In this document: in pieces, positions 1-8,210 of the stretch | Layout of the letters: each line of letters opens with the position of its first letter | Numbering within the stretch: position 1 is the first letter of the stretch | NCBI RefSeq assembly: GCF_018122625.2 | Contig: NZ_JAGQFT020000002.1 | Coordinates: 62,001 to 126,000 of the forward strand | Direction: 5' to 3' | DNA length: 64,000 nucleotides | DNA from: Coralloluteibacterium stylophorae | GTDB lineage: Bacteria > Pseudomonadota > Gammaproteobacteria > Xanthomonadales > Xanthomonadaceae | Made by a program: the position numbers and the translations under genes | The notes under the pieces: model-generated | Databases searched by the model: none | The model's input: the letters and a program-made list of their open reading frames with translations, nothing else | What the model was told of the DNA's origin: nothing

Positions 1-1332
1 GACGACGACGTCCGCCAGATGCTCGCGACGATCGGCGCGGACGACATCGAGGCGCTGTTCGACGAGATCCCCGCCTCGCTCAAGGTCCGCTCCCTGGAGA
101 AGGTTCCGGAGGGCCTGTCGGAGATGGACGTGTCGCGGCTGATGCGCGAGCGTGCGCGCGCCGACGAGGTCGAGCTCAACTTCGCCGGCGCGGGTGCCTA
201 CGAGCACCACATCCCGGCGGCGGTGTGGCAGATCGTCGGTCGCGGCGAGTTCTATTCGGCCTACACGCCATACCAGGCCGAAGCGAGCCAGGGCACGCTG
301 CAGCTGATCTACGAATACCAGACGATGCTGACGCGGCTGACCGCGACCGACGTCTCCAACGCCTCGATGTACGACGGCGCCACCGCGCTGGCCGAGGCGC
401 TGCTGATGGCCGAGCGTAGCCAGCGCCGGGGCGGCGCGCGCCGCGTGCTGGTGCCCGAGTCGGTGCACCCGGCCTACCGGCAGACGGTGCGCGCGATCCT
501 GGACCTGCAGCAGATCGAGGTGGTCGAGCTGCCGTGCCCGGGTGGCTGCCTGGATGCGGCGACGCTGGCCGCGGTCGAGGGCGACTACACCGCGCTGGTC
601 GTGCCGCAGCCGAACTTCTTCGGCGTGCTGGAGGAGGCCGATGCGCTCGCCGACGCCGCGCACGCCGCCGGCGCGCTGGTGGTGGCGGTGGTCAACCCGA
701 TGTCGCTGGCGCTGCTGAAGCCGCCGGGCGAGTGGGGCGGGCGCGGTGCCGACATCGTCTGCGGCGACGGCCAGCCGCTGGGCGTGCCGCTGTCCTCGGG
801 CGGGCCCTACTTCGGCTTCCTCGCGTGCAAGAAGGAGCTGGTGCGCAACATGCCGGGCCGCATCGTCGGCCGCACCGTCGACGTCGACGGCCGCGACGGC
901 TACGCACTGACCCTGCAGGCGCGCGAGCAGCACATCCGCCGCGCCAAGGCGACCTCCAACATCTGCACCAACCAGGGTCTGCTGGTCACCGCGGCGACCA
1001 TCTACCTCTCGCTGCTGGGACCGCAGGGCCTGGCGGCGGTCGCGCAGCGGTCGCTGGCCAACCTCGCGGCGCTGCGCGAGCGGCTCGTCGCGATCCCGGG
1101 CGTCGAGCCGCTGTTCGCCGGGCGCGAGCACTTCCACGAGACGGCCTTCCGCCTGCCGAAGCCCGCCGCCGAGGTCGTCGAACGGCTCGCCGCTCAGCGC
1201 GTGGTGGCAGGCGTCGCGCTCGGCGACTTCTACGCAGGGCGCGACGACGTGCTGCTGGTCTGCACCACCGAGACCAAGCGCGCCGAGGACCTCGACCGCT
1301 TCGCCACGCTGCTGGCCGACGCGTTGCGCTGA
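1..1332 (+). CDS. gcvPA: Glycine dehydrogenase (aminomethyl-transferring) subunit 1, 5' end outside window
   Basis: This is the alpha half of the two-subunit P-protein of the glycine cleavage system. With GcvPB it decarboxylates glycine and passes the aminomethyl group to the lipoyl H-protein. The frame is open from base 1 and reads [20 protein letters not shown], matching the family N-terminus about ten residues in, so the true start lies upstream and the Met at base 19 is internal. The AGAYEHHIP stretch and the SQGTLQ and SNASMYDG motifs are typical of GcvPA. The pyridoxal-phosphate lysine belongs to the other subunit. A strong hairpin follows the stop. The partner gcvPB is at the far end of the window, not next door. 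Family assignment is secure. Confidence 0.95.
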   Translation, partial: DDDVRQMLATIGADDIEALFDEIPASLKVRSLEKVPEGLSEMDVSRLMRERARADEVELNFAGAGAYEHHIPAAVWQIVGRGEFYSAYTPYQAEASQGTLQLIYEYQTMLTRLTATDVSNASMYDGATALAEALLMAERSQRRGGARRVLVPESVHPAYRQTVRAILDLQQIEVVELPCPGGCLDAATLAAVEGDYTALVVPQPNFFGVLEEADALADAAHAAGALVVAVVNPMSLALLKPPGEWGGRGADIVCGDGQPLGVPLSSGGPYFGFLACKKELVRNMPGRIVGRTVDVDGRDGYALTLQAREQHIRRAKATSNICTNQGLLVTAATIYLSLLGPQGLAAVAQRSLANLAALRERLVAIPGVEPLFAGREHFHETAFRLPKPAAEVVERLAAQRVVAGVALGDFYAGRDDVLLVCTTETKRAEDLDRFATLLADALR

Positions 1333-1355
1333 GCGCATCGCGGCATCGCCCATCG

Positions 1356-1391
1356 ACGCCCGCGTCGCTCGCTGCGACGCGGGCGTTTCGT
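1356..1391 (+). terminator. Intrinsic terminator of gcvPA
   Basis: A perfect 13-bp stem (1356-1368 with 1374-1386) has a 5-base TCGCT loop and is followed by TTCGTTT, 23 bases after the gcvPA stop. It should end the gcvPA transcript. The tail is not a pure U tract. Confidence 0.8.
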
Positions 1392-1561
1392 TTGCGCAGT
1401 CCGCGCATTCGTATCGTTCCGCGTGCGCATCGGGCGTGCGAAACGCGTGTTCGCGCTGCCGAGCAGCGATCGACGATGCGAGGTGCAGGCGAACGCGACG
1501 GATGCGTGCAAAGCATGCATCGCACCTTCGCGCGATGGCGGTGCGGCGTGCGGCGCATTGG

Positions 1562-1590
1562 CTGAAAGCCTTGTGCAGCAAGGCTTTCAG
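1562..1590. repeat. Perfect 12-bp hairpin
   Basis: CTGAAAGCCTTG (1562-1573) is the exact reverse complement of 1579-1590, around a 5-base loop TGCAG. No T tract follows on the plus strand, so it is not an obvious terminator in that direction. Confidence 0.75.
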
Positions 1591-1670
1591 ACCATCATGC
1601 GGATGCGCGGGACGATGCGCCGGGAGCGAGGCATCGCCCGCGCTGCTCTGCAGGCGCATCGGCATCGGCC

Positions 1671-1699
1671 CGCAAAGCCCGCAGTGGCGCGGCTTTGCG
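1671..1699. repeat. Perfect 9-bp inverted repeat just upstream of promoter-like sequence
   Basis: CGCAAAGCC (1671-1679) and GGCTTTGCG (1691-1699) flank an 11-base spacer. The right arm ends 12 bases before the TTGACA at 1712, a position where a regulator could bind. Its role is unknown. Confidence 0.6.
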
Positions 1700-1711
1700 C
1701 GCTGAAACTTG

Positions 1712-1740
1712 TTGACAGTGTCTGACCCCCTGATTAGGTT
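1712..1740 (+). promoter_or_regulatory. Sigma-70-like promoter of candidate small RNA
   Basis: A perfect TTGACA (1712-1717) is followed after 17 bases by TAGGTT (1735-1740), with a TG at 1731-1732 close to the -10. Transcription would start near 1747. A consensus -35 in such G+C-rich DNA is unlikely by chance, though the -10 is only a partial match. Confidence 0.6.
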
Positions 1741-1746
1741 TCGCCG

Positions 1747-1918
1747 CAACAACGCGATCGCGCAGACGAGTGAGCTTGAGCAAGACGTCGACGAGGGCAT
1801 TCGAGTACGGGTCCATCCGGTATGCATCTTCGGTGGATCGCAGAGCAGCTTTCCCTCGCAAAAACGCATCGCACGCATCGATCGACCGACGCCCTCGCCA
1901 GTTCGGCGTGGGCGTTTT
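1747..1918 (+). ncRNA. Candidate structured small RNA of about 170 nt
   Basis: The interval lies between a promoter-like pair and a strong intrinsic terminator and contains no plausible protein gene. The predicted transcript can fold. CGAGGG near 1793 pairs with CCCTCG near 1856. Inside that, GGTCCATC (about 1810-1817) pairs with GGTGGATC (about 1832-1839) using two G-U pairs. A short CGCGATCGCG palindrome lies near the 5' end (1753-1762). The 3' hairpin is at 1889-1915. I do not recognise it as 6S, tmRNA, RNase P, SRP RNA or any named Xanthomonas small RNA. The alternative is a long 5' leader of the downstream histone-like gene, but the terminator argues against that. The start is inferred from the promoter, so the 5' end may be off by a few bases. 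Confidence 0.5.
1889..1918 (+). terminator. Intrinsic terminator of candidate small RNA
   Basis: ACGCCC (1889-1894) pairs with GGGCGT (1910-1915) and CGCC (1896-1899) with GGCG (1905-1908), leaving one T-T mismatch and a 5-base loop. TTTT ends at 1918. This is a good stem and U-run in an otherwise gene-free region. Confidence 0.75.
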
Positions 1919-1943
1919 CGTGTCGGCCAGTCGGGGGGGCGTT

Positions 1944-2085
1944 CGCGACCATGGTCGCGGGCGGTGGTCGACGATCGATGCATCGATCCGGATCGCGGCG
2001 TTCGACGCCGCGGGCGGTGACCGCGACGTCGTCGCGGTGTCCAGCCGGCTCCTCCGCGCCGGTTGTTTCGCTTTACCAGTACTGG
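1944..2085. repeat. Cluster of five perfect palindromes and hairpins upstream of histone-like gene
   Basis: In sequence: CGCGACCATGGTCGCG (1944-1959), GATCGATGCATCGATC (1973-1988), GCGGCG/CGCCGC around TTCGA (1995-2011), ACCGCGAC/GTCGCGGT around GTC (2020-2038) and CCAGTACTGG (2076-2085). All are exact. They lie between the small-RNA terminator and the ribosome site at about 2107. They could be protein-binding sites or leader RNA structure for the histone-like gene. No known operator is recognised. Confidence 0.7.
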
Positions 2086-2118
2086 GCAATCCGAAAGCCA
2101 ACTGACGAGGAGTTGACC

Positions 2119-2631
2119 ATGGCTACCAAGAAAGCCGCGAAGAAGTCCGCCAAGAAAGCGGCGGCCAAGAAAGTGACGAAGAAGGTCGTCGCCAAGAAGG
2201 CCGTCAAGACCACCAAGAAGGTCGCAGCCAAGAAGCCGGCCGCCAAGAAGGTCGCGAAGAAGGTCGCGAAGAAGTCCGCAGCCAAGAAGCCGGCTGCCAA
2301 GAAGGTCGCCAAGAAGTCGGTGGCGAAGAAGGCCGCGGCCAAGAAGAGCGCCGCCAAGAAGCCGGCGGCGAAGAAGGTCGCCAAGAAGTCGGTGGCGAAG
2401 AAGGGCTCTGCCAAGAGCGCCGCCAAGAAGCCGGTCGCGAAGAAGGCGTCCGCCAAGACCGCCGCCCGGAAGCCGGTCGCGAAGAAGGCGTCCGCCAAGA
2501 CCGCCGCCAAGAAGCCGGCCGCCAAGACGGCCGCCAAGACGGCCGCCAAGAAGCCGGCTGCCCGCAAGGCCACGAAGAAGGCCGCTCCCGCTCCGATGCT
2601 CCCGCCGACCCCGGTCGCGCCGGTGCTCTGA
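2119..2631 (+). CDS. Lysine/alanine-rich histone-H1-like protein (AlgP-like)
   Basis: The 170-aa protein is built almost wholly of KKAAAKK- and KKPAAKK-type repeats, with a short proline-rich tail ([12 protein letters not shown]). Such tails resemble eukaryotic histone H1 and bacterial AlgP/AlgR3 or Hc-like proteins, which bind DNA through their charge and act as nucleoid or transcription-architecture factors. I chose the ATG at 2119 because a GAGGAG-type ribosome site lies just before it and the lysine repeats begin there. The frame stays open further upstream but that part has no protein character. The reading frame consists of degenerate repeats, so length probably varies between strains. 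A DNA-binding role is inferred from composition; which genes it affects is unknown. Confidence 0.85.
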   Translation: MATKKAAKKSAKKAAAKKVTKKVVAKKAVKTTKKVAAKKPAAKKVAKKVAKKSAAKKPAAKKVAKKSVAKKAAAKKSAAKKPAAKKVAKKSVAKKGSAKSAAKKPVAKKASAKTAARKPVAKKASAKTAAKKPAAKTAAKTAAKKPAARKATKKAAPAPMLPPTPVAPVL

Positions 2632-2659
2632 AGCGGACCCCGACTGCCGTAGTCCGACT

Positions 2660-2694
2660 CTCTCCCCGCAGCCCAGGCGGGGAGGGAGCTTTTC
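2660..2694 (+). terminator. Intrinsic terminator of histone-like gene
   Basis: CTCCCCGC (2662-2669) pairs with GCGGGGAG (2677-2684) around a 7-base loop. GGAGC and TTTT at 2690-2693 follow. Confidence 0.7.
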
Positions 2695-2786
2695 CGGTCA
2701 TTCCCGCGCGCCGGCCCGCTGTCCCATGCAGTCCGCGAAGCCGCGTCCGCCTCCGCGCCGCCTGACCGTAGTCTCCCGACCCCGCT

Positions 2787-4019
2787 TCAGCGATTGCGCC
2801 GGCGCACGCGGTCGACCTGGACCCAGTCGCGCCCGGGCAGACCCAGCACGCTGTCGATGAAGGTCGGCATCAGCCCGGTCGGCACCGCGCTCTCGCTGTT
2901 CCACAGCACCACGATGCCGACGTCGCGGTCCGGCAGCAGCGCGATGAGCGTGCGGTAGCCCTGTACGGCCCCGCCGTGGAACACCAGCTTGTGGCCGGCG
3001 TAGTCGTAGATCCGCCAGCCGAGCCCGTAGTGCGCGTCGCGCAGGCGCTCGTGCCGCCACGGCGTGTGCCTGATCTCGCTGGGCGTCGACACCTGAGCGC
3101 GCTGCGTTTCCTCGAGCACGGCAGGCGGCAGCACCTCCGGTCGATGGCCGAGCTGCGCGATCGCCCACTGCGCCATGTCGCGCGGGCTGGCGTTGACGCC
3201 GGCCGCCGGCGGCACCCGGTAGTAGGACTCCTTCGGTCGCACCGGCACCCAGCCGCCGCGCCCACGCACGTGCGGGCGCGCCCAGCTCGGCGTGTTCTCC
3301 AGCGCCTGGCGGCCGTAGGTCGCGGTGTACATGCCCAGCGGGTGGAAGATCCGCTTCTCGACCTGGTGCGAGTAGAAGTCGCCGGTGGCGGCGAACACCA
3401 GGTCGCCGATCAGGCTGAAGGCGATGTTCTGGTAGGCGTAGCAGTCGCCGGGCTTGCACGCCAGCGGCGCCGTCGCCAGACGGTTGGCCAGCACCTGGTA
3501 GGGCTCGTCGGCCTCGAGGTCGCGGTCGTAGGTGTTGTGCGGGAGTCCCACGCGATGGCTGAGGATGTCGCGCGCGGTCAGCGCCTGCGCGCCCTCGAGG
3601 TCCTTGAGCTTGAACGCGGGCAGCTGGTCGACCAGGCGCGTGTCCCAGCTCAGCGCGCCTTCCTGCACCAGCTGGCCGGTGACGGCACCGGCGAAGGCCT
3701 TGGACAGCGAGGCGAGGCGGTAGGCGGTGTCGGGGCCGGCCGGCTGGCGGCTGACGGTGTCGGTCACGCCATACGCGTCCTGCACCAGCACCCGGTCGCC
3801 CTGGACCACGGCGATGCCGATGCTGGGAATGCGCGCGGCCTCGACCACGCGCTCGGCCAGCCGTGCGATGTCGCGGGCCTGGCTGCCGTAGTCGCGCTCG
3901 GCGGTCGCGGTGACCGAGCCGGAGGCGCCGCTGGCGGCGGCCGGCGCGCTGGCGAGGGCGAGGAGGGCGGCCCCGAGGAGGCCGGTGAGTGCGGATGCGG
4001 CTGTTTTCTTGGCTGACAT
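2787..4019 (-). CDS. Serine hydrolase, beta-lactamase / penicillin-binding-protein fold
   Basis: This is a 410-aa exported member of the class C beta-lactamase-like family (Pfam Beta-lactamase, PF00144). An N-terminal signal peptide (about residues 1-29, ending in AAA-rich sequence) sends it to the periplasm. The family triad is visible: S104-x-x-K107 (SLSK), Y196-x-N198 (YQN) and H348-G-G replacing the KTG box. These proteins hydrolyse esters or peptides, often D-amino acid peptides; activity against beta-lactams cannot be assumed. I chose the ATG at 4019 because it starts the signal peptide. An in-frame ATG at 4052 has no ribosome site and would put charged residues first. It is divergent from lemA across a 75-base gap. 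The exact substrate is unknown. Confidence 0.88.
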   Translation of the reverse strand: MSAKKTAASALTGLLGAALLALASAPAAASGASGSVTATAERDYGSQARDIARLAERVVEAARIPSIGIAVVQGDRVLVQDAYGVTDTVSRQPAGPDTAYRLASLSKAFAGAVTGQLVQEGALSWDTRLVDQLPAFKLKDLEGAQALTARDILSHRVGLPHNTYDRDLEADEPYQVLANRLATAPLACKPGDCYAYQNIAFSLIGDLVFAATGDFYSHQVEKRIFHPLGMYTATYGRQALENTPSWARPHVRGRGGWVPVRPKESYYRVPPAAGVNASPRDMAQWAIAQLGHRPEVLPPAVLEETQRAQVSTPSEIRHTPWRHERLRDAHYGLGWRIYDYAGHKLVFHGGAVQGYRTLIALLPDRDVGIVVLWNSESAVPTGLMPTFIDSVLGLPGRDWVQVDRVRRRNR

Positions 4020-4094
4020 CGCCTGCGTATGCTTGGGTTCGGACGGCGTCATCGTGCGCACGGTGCGCGCGACCCGTCCAGGGGGAGGATGAGG

Positions 4095-4691
4095 ATGACG
4101 ATCGTACTGGTCGTACTGCTGATGATCTTGGCCGGTGTCGCGTTCTGGGGCATCGGTATCTACAACGGGCTGGTGACCTCCCGCAACGGTTACCGCAACG
4201 CCTTCGCCCAGATCGACGTGCAGCTGACCCGGCGCCACGATCTCATCCCGAACCTGGTGGAGACGGCGAAGGGCTATCTCGCCCACGAACGCGAGACGCT
4301 CGAGGCGGTGATCGCCGCCCGCAACCGGGCGGTCGGCGGGCTCGACGCCGCCAAGTCCAGCCCCGGCGATCCGGCCGCGATGCAGCAGCTGGCCGGCGCG
4401 GAGAATGCCCTCACCCAGTCGCTGGGCCGGCTGTTCGCGCTGTCGGAGGCCTATCCCGACCTCAAGGCGAGCCAGACGATGATGCAGCTCAACGAGGAGC
4501 TGACCTCGACCGAGAACCGGGTCGCCTTCGCACGTCAGGCCTACAACGATTCGGTGATGGCCTACAACAACAAGCGCGAGGTGTTCCCCTCGAGCGTCGT
4601 GGCCAACGCCTTCAACTTCGCGCCGGCGGCGCCGCTGGAGATCGGCGCGGACGAGGCGCACAAGCGCGAGGCGCCGCAGGTCCGCTTCTGA
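4095..4691 (+). CDS. lemA: LemA family membrane protein
   Basis: The protein is 198 aa, the usual LemA length. It has one N-terminal membrane helix (about residues 2-24) followed by the all-helical LemA domain. The family signature YNGLVTSRNGYRNAFAQIDV and RRHDLIPNLVETAKGY are clear. LemA proteins are widespread but of unclear function; they are commonly encoded beside TPM-domain or M48 proteases. The ATG at 4095 is preceded at good distance by GGAGG (4084-4088); the ATG at 4089 abuts that site and is less likely. The next gene starts 25 bases on and is an M48 protease, so the two are probably one operon. Confidence 0.92.
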   Translation: MTIVLVVLLMILAGVAFWGIGIYNGLVTSRNGYRNAFAQIDVQLTRRHDLIPNLVETAKGYLAHERETLEAVIAARNRAVGGLDAAKSSPGDPAAMQQLAGAENALTQSLGRLFALSEAYPDLKASQTMMQLNEELTSTENRVAFARQAYNDSVMAYNNKREVFPSSVVANAFNFAPAAPLEIGADEAHKREAPQVRF

Positions 4692-4716
4692 GGGCGGCGC
4701 GCGGCACGGGCCCGGC

Positions 4717-6612
4717 ATGAACTTCTTCGAGCGTCAGGACGTCGCGCGCCGCCAGTCGCGGCGGCTGGTGTGGATGTTCGCGCTGGCGGTGGTCGGCATC
4801 GTGGTCGCGGTCGAGGCGGCCGTCTTCCTGGTGCTGCACCGCCCCGGCGAATCGGCGGCCGCGCTCGCCGGGCCGCTGCTGATGGCGGCCGTGCTGACCC
4901 TGGCGGTGATCGGGCTGGCGTCGCTCTACCGGGTGGCGAGCCTGCGTCAGGGCGGCGCGCACGTGGCCCGGCAGCTCGGCGGCGTGGAGATCGGCGGGGA
5001 CGGTGGCGATCCCGACTACCGCCGGCTGCGCAACGTGGTCGAGGAGATCGCGATCGCCTCGGGCGTGCCGGTGCCGGCGATCTTCGTGCTGGAGCACGAG
5101 CCCGGCATCAACGCCTTCGCCGCCGGCTACGCGCCCAGCGATGCCGCGGTGGCGGTGACCCGCGGCGCGCTCGACGCGCTCAACCGCGACGAGCTGCAGG
5201 GCGTCATCGCCCACGAGTTCAGCCACATCCTCAACGGCGACATGCGGCTCAACATCCGCATGATGGGTGTGCTGTTCGGCATCTTCGTCATCGCGCTGAT
5301 CGGGCGGAAGGTGCTGATCTACGGCCGTGGCGGCCGCGATGCGCGCAGCGCTGCGGCCCTGCTGGTGGCCGCCCTGGTGGCGATGGTGGTGGGCTATCTC
5401 GGGCTGGTCCTCGGCCGCCTGATCAAGGCGGCGGTGAGCCGCCAGCGCGAGTTCCTGGCGGATGCCTCGGCGGTACAGTTCACGCGGCAGACCCGCGGCA
5501 TCGCCGGGGCGCTGAAGAAGATCGGCGGTCTGCCGTCCGGTTCGCGGCTGGCCGACCGCGCCGACGGCGAGGAGGTGAGCCACATGCTGTTCGGCGAGGG
5601 GCTCGGCTTCTCGGGCCTGTTCGCCACGCACCCGCCGCTGGTCGAGCGCATCCGCGCGCTGGAGCCGGATTTCCGCGAGGAGGACCTGCAGGCGCTGGCG
5701 GCGCGATGGCGTGCCGCGCCGCCGCGGGGCTTGGACGAGGACGTGGCGCTGGGTCTCGCGCCGGCGGCAGGATCCGCTGCGTCGACGCGTGCCGACGCGC
5801 GAGAGCTTTCCGAGCGCGTGGCCGCGCCCGGCGAGCGCGACTACGAGCGCGCCGGCGCGCTCGGCGCGTCCGTCCCTGGGTTCCTGCACGCTGCGGCGCA
5901 CGATTACGGCGGCGCGATGACCCTGGTGCTGGCCCTGCTGCTGGCGCGGGACGACGCCGCACGCCGACGCCAGCTCACGGTCGTCGAGGCGCGCTACGGC
6001 CGGGCCGCGGTCGCCGAGATCGGCCGGTTCCGCGCGGACGTCGAGCGGCTCGATCCGGCGCTGCGCCTGCCGCTGGCGGCGATGGCCTTCCCGCGCCTGC
6101 GGCGGCGGCCACGCCCGCAGCTCGAGCTGTTCGTCGAGACGGTGCGGACGCTGTCCGACGCCGACGGCCTGATCGACCTCTTCGAGTACTGCCTGGCGCA
6201 GATGCTGCGCGTGCAGGTCGTGGAAGCGCTGGATCCGGGCCGCCACTGGCGGCCGGGACGGCGCCGGCTGGACCAGGTGCGCGAGCCCGCGCTGTGCCTG
6301 CTCGCCGTGCTCGCGCATGCCGGCCATGCGGACGAGGCCGCTGCGCGGCGCGCGTTCAACGCGGGCGTCGCGGCGCTGTTCGCCGACGGCACCGCCGTCG
6401 CCTACGAGCCGCCCTGCGGTGGTCCGCAGGTGCTCGATGCGGCATGGCCGGCACTGGACGCGCTCGATCCGCTGGCGAAGGCGCGCCTGGTCGAGGCGCT
6501 GGCGCAGGCGGTCGGCCACGATGGACGGGTCGGCGTGGCCGAGGCCGAGCTGCTGCGTGCGACCTGCGCCGTGCTGCATTGCCCGCTGCCGGCGATCCTG
6601 GGCGACGACTGA
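4717..6612 (+). CDS. M48 family membrane metalloprotease (HtpX-like) with C-terminal extension
   Basis: This 631-aa integral-membrane zinc protease has the catalytic HEFSH at residues 166-170 and a further EFLAD motif near residue 243 that supplies the third zinc ligand. Hydrophobic helices lie near 15-37, 48-70, 185-205 and 210-235, the layout of HtpX, which degrades damaged membrane proteins. HtpX itself is about 290 aa. The extra ~300 residues after the protease domain are helical, Ala/Arg-rich and not recognised; they may be a cytoplasmic adaptor. It follows lemA closely, and LemA-M48 pairs recur in proteobacteria. The family call is secure, the substrate is unknown. Confidence 0.88.
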   Translation: MNFFERQDVARRQSRRLVWMFALAVVGIVVAVEAAVFLVLHRPGESAAALAGPLLMAAVLTLAVIGLASLYRVASLRQGGAHVARQLGGVEIGGDGGDPDYRRLRNVVEEIAIASGVPVPAIFVLEHEPGINAFAAGYAPSDAAVAVTRGALDALNRDELQGVIAHEFSHILNGDMRLNIRMMGVLFGIFVIALIGRKVLIYGRGGRDARSAAALLVAALVAMVVGYLGLVLGRLIKAAVSRQREFLADASAVQFTRQTRGIAGALKKIGGLPSGSRLADRADGEEVSHMLFGEGLGFSGLFATHPPLVERIRALEPDFREEDLQALAARWRAAPPRGLDEDVALGLAPAAGSAASTRADARELSERVAAPGERDYERAGALGASVPGFLHAAAHDYGGAMTLVLALLLARDDAARRRQLTVVEARYGRAAVAEIGRFRADVERLDPALRLPLAAMAFPRLRRRPRPQLELFVETVRTLSDADGLIDLFEYCLAQMLRVQVVEALDPGRHWRPGRRRLDQVREPALCLLAVLAHAGHADEAAARRAFNAGVAALFADGTAVAYEPPCGGPQVLDAAWPALDALDPLAKARLVEALAQAVGHDGRVGVAEAELLRATCAVLHCPLPAILGDD

Positions 6613-6683
6613 GCCGCCTGCGATGGCGGGGCGTGCCCGCGCTGGGCTAAGGTGCGCCGCGACCGAGAGGAGTGTGTGCGCCG

Positions 6684-8024
6684 ATGACCGAACGCCTGCA
6701 GCGAACGCGCGCCGCGCGCGGGCGTTGGCCATCGCGACGGCCGCTGGCCGATCTGCCGGGCGGCACCGCGATCCCGCTGGTGTGGTCGTTCCTGTACTTC
6801 TTCTTCCTGCTCACCGGTTACTACGTGCTGCGGCCGGTGCGCGACGCGATGGGCGCCTCCGCCGACGTGGCCGCGGTGTTCCCCGCATCGATGATCGACT
6901 GGTTCCAGGCGCGCGGGATCAGCCTCGGCGACTTCACCCTGCAGGTCCTGTTCACCGGCACCTTCGTTGCGATGCTGCTGCTGCAGCCGGTCTATGGCGC
7001 ATTGGTGAGCCGTTTTCCGCGCCGGGTGTTCCTGCCGGTGGTGTACCTGGTGTTCATCGCCATCCTCGTCGGCTTCTACTTCGCCTTCGACAGTGGCACG
7101 AGCGGGCGCGGCGCGGCGTTCTTCATCTTCGTCGCCGTGTTCAACCTCTTCGCGGTGGCGGTGTTCTGGAGCTACATGGCGGACGTCTTCGCCAACGAGG
7201 ACGCCAAGCGCGTGTACGGCTACATCGGCGCCGGCGGGACCCTCGGCGGGTTGCTCGGGCCGGAACTCACGACGTGGCTGGTCGAGCCGCTGGGGGTGGC
7301 CAACATGCTGCTGATCTCGGCCGCCTTCCTCGGGCTGTGCCTGCTGTGCATCGTGATGCTGATGCCGCACGCACGGCGGCGCGAGGGCGGGCAGCGGCGC
7401 GGCGAGATCGGCGGCGACATCCTGGCCGGCTTGCGCCTGGTCGCCCGCGAGCCGCTGCTGCGGGCGATCGCGCTGCTGATCTTCTTCGGCGTCGGCGTCG
7501 GCACCCTGCTGTACAACGAGCAGGCCGCGATCGTGCGCAGCCTCGCGGCGGACGACGCGCGGGTGGCGGTCGCTTTCTACTCGCGGCTCGACCGCTGGAT
7601 CAACTGGCTGGTGCTGATCGTGCAGGTGCTGCTGACCCGGCGCCTGCTGGTCCACCTCGGCGTGGCCAAGGTGCTCATGATCCCGGCGCTGGCGATCCTC
7701 GCCGGCTACATGCTGCTCGCCGCGTCGCCGTTGCCGCTGCTCATCGCCATCGTCCAGGTCGGCACCCGCGCCGGCGAGTTCGCGATCGGCAAGCCCGCGC
7801 GCGAGACGATCTACACCCGCGTCGCGGCGGAGTGGCGCTACAAGGCCAAGGCGGCCATCGACACGGTCGTCTACCGCGGCGGCGACCTCACCTTCGTCTG
7901 GGTGCACAAGCTGTTGGCGGCCGGCGGCTCGCACGTGGTGTTCGGCGCCGGCATCCTCGTCGCCGCCGCGATGACCCTCGGTGCCTGGCGTGTCGGCCGC
8001 GAACAGGCGCGCTTGCCGGAGTAG
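6684..8024 (+). CDS. Multi-pass transporter of the Tlc-like / MFS type
   Basis: This 446-aa protein has about 12 hydrophobic helices. The first contains LTGYYVLRPVRDAMG, a signature of bacterial proteins related to ATP/ADP and nucleotide translocases (NTT/Tlc) inside the major facilitator superfamily. The motif VYGYIGAGGTLGGLLGPELT near residue 180 is the usual glycine-rich turn. Free-living bacteria carry such proteins with no proven substrate, so nucleotide transport should not be assumed. I chose the ATG at 6684; a GTG at 6672 in the same frame abuts the GAGAGGAG ribosome site (6664-6671). It follows the protease after 71 bases and ends before a hairpin at 8177. Confidence 0.75.
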   Translation: MTERLQRTRAARGRWPSRRPLADLPGGTAIPLVWSFLYFFFLLTGYYVLRPVRDAMGASADVAAVFPASMIDWFQARGISLGDFTLQVLFTGTFVAMLLLQPVYGALVSRFPRRVFLPVVYLVFIAILVGFYFAFDSGTSGRGAAFFIFVAVFNLFAVAVFWSYMADVFANEDAKRVYGYIGAGGTLGGLLGPELTTWLVEPLGVANMLLISAAFLGLCLLCIVMLMPHARRREGGQRRGEIGGDILAGLRLVAREPLLRAIALLIFFGVGVGTLLYNEQAAIVRSLAADDARVAVAFYSRLDRWINWLVLIVQVLLTRRLLVHLGVAKVLMIPALAILAGYMLLAASPLPLLIAIVQVGTRAGEFAIGKPARETIYTRVAAEWRYKAKAAIDTVVYRGGDLTFVWVHKLLAAGGSHVVFGAGILVAAAMTLGAWRVGREQARLPE

Positions 8025-8176
8025 ACGCCGGCCGGGACGCTGCCAACGGCCCGCGGCTGCGCGCTCGTGATCCGCAAGCGGCGCCCGACTGCGCGCAGCG
8101 GGTGGGGCTCAGGAGGCGCGACGGGGCCGCATGGCCGGCGGGCGAAACGGGTGCCGGGGATCGCGCCGGACGCGTG

Positions 8177-8201
8177 GCCGGGCGGGATCTTCCCGCCCGG
8201 C
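8177..8201. terminator. Perfect 11-bp hairpin between convergent genes
   Basis: GCCGGGCGGGA (8177-8187) pairs exactly with 8191-8201 around a 3-base loop. It lies between the ends of the transporter gene and fadE and can work on both strands as a stem, but has no T run. Confidence 0.55.
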
Positions 8202-8210
8202 GCGACGGGC

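Larger units (their letters stand above)
1333..2118. other. Hairpin-rich intergenic region without a protein gene
   Basis: This 786-base gap is the only long gene-free stretch. In order it holds the gcvPA terminator, two perfect hairpins (1562-1590, 1671-1699), a promoter-like pair (1712-1740), a candidate small RNA ending in a terminator at 1918, four perfect palindromes or hairpins (1944-2038), a CCAGTACTGG palindrome at 2076-2085 and the ribosome site of the next gene. Open frames crossing it have no family features and low-complexity Arg-rich translations, so none is called. Bases 1392-1561 show nothing I can assign. Confidence 0.7.

Noticed and set aside
1822-2118. N-terminal extension of the histone-like protein
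   Set aside because: The frame is open but its translation is Arg/Ser-rich, crosses the terminator at 1889-1918 and precedes a good ribosome site at 2107.
2119-2631. Repeats in the lysine-rich gene as a CRISPR array
   Set aside because: The repeats are in frame, degenerate and coding, with no unique spacers.
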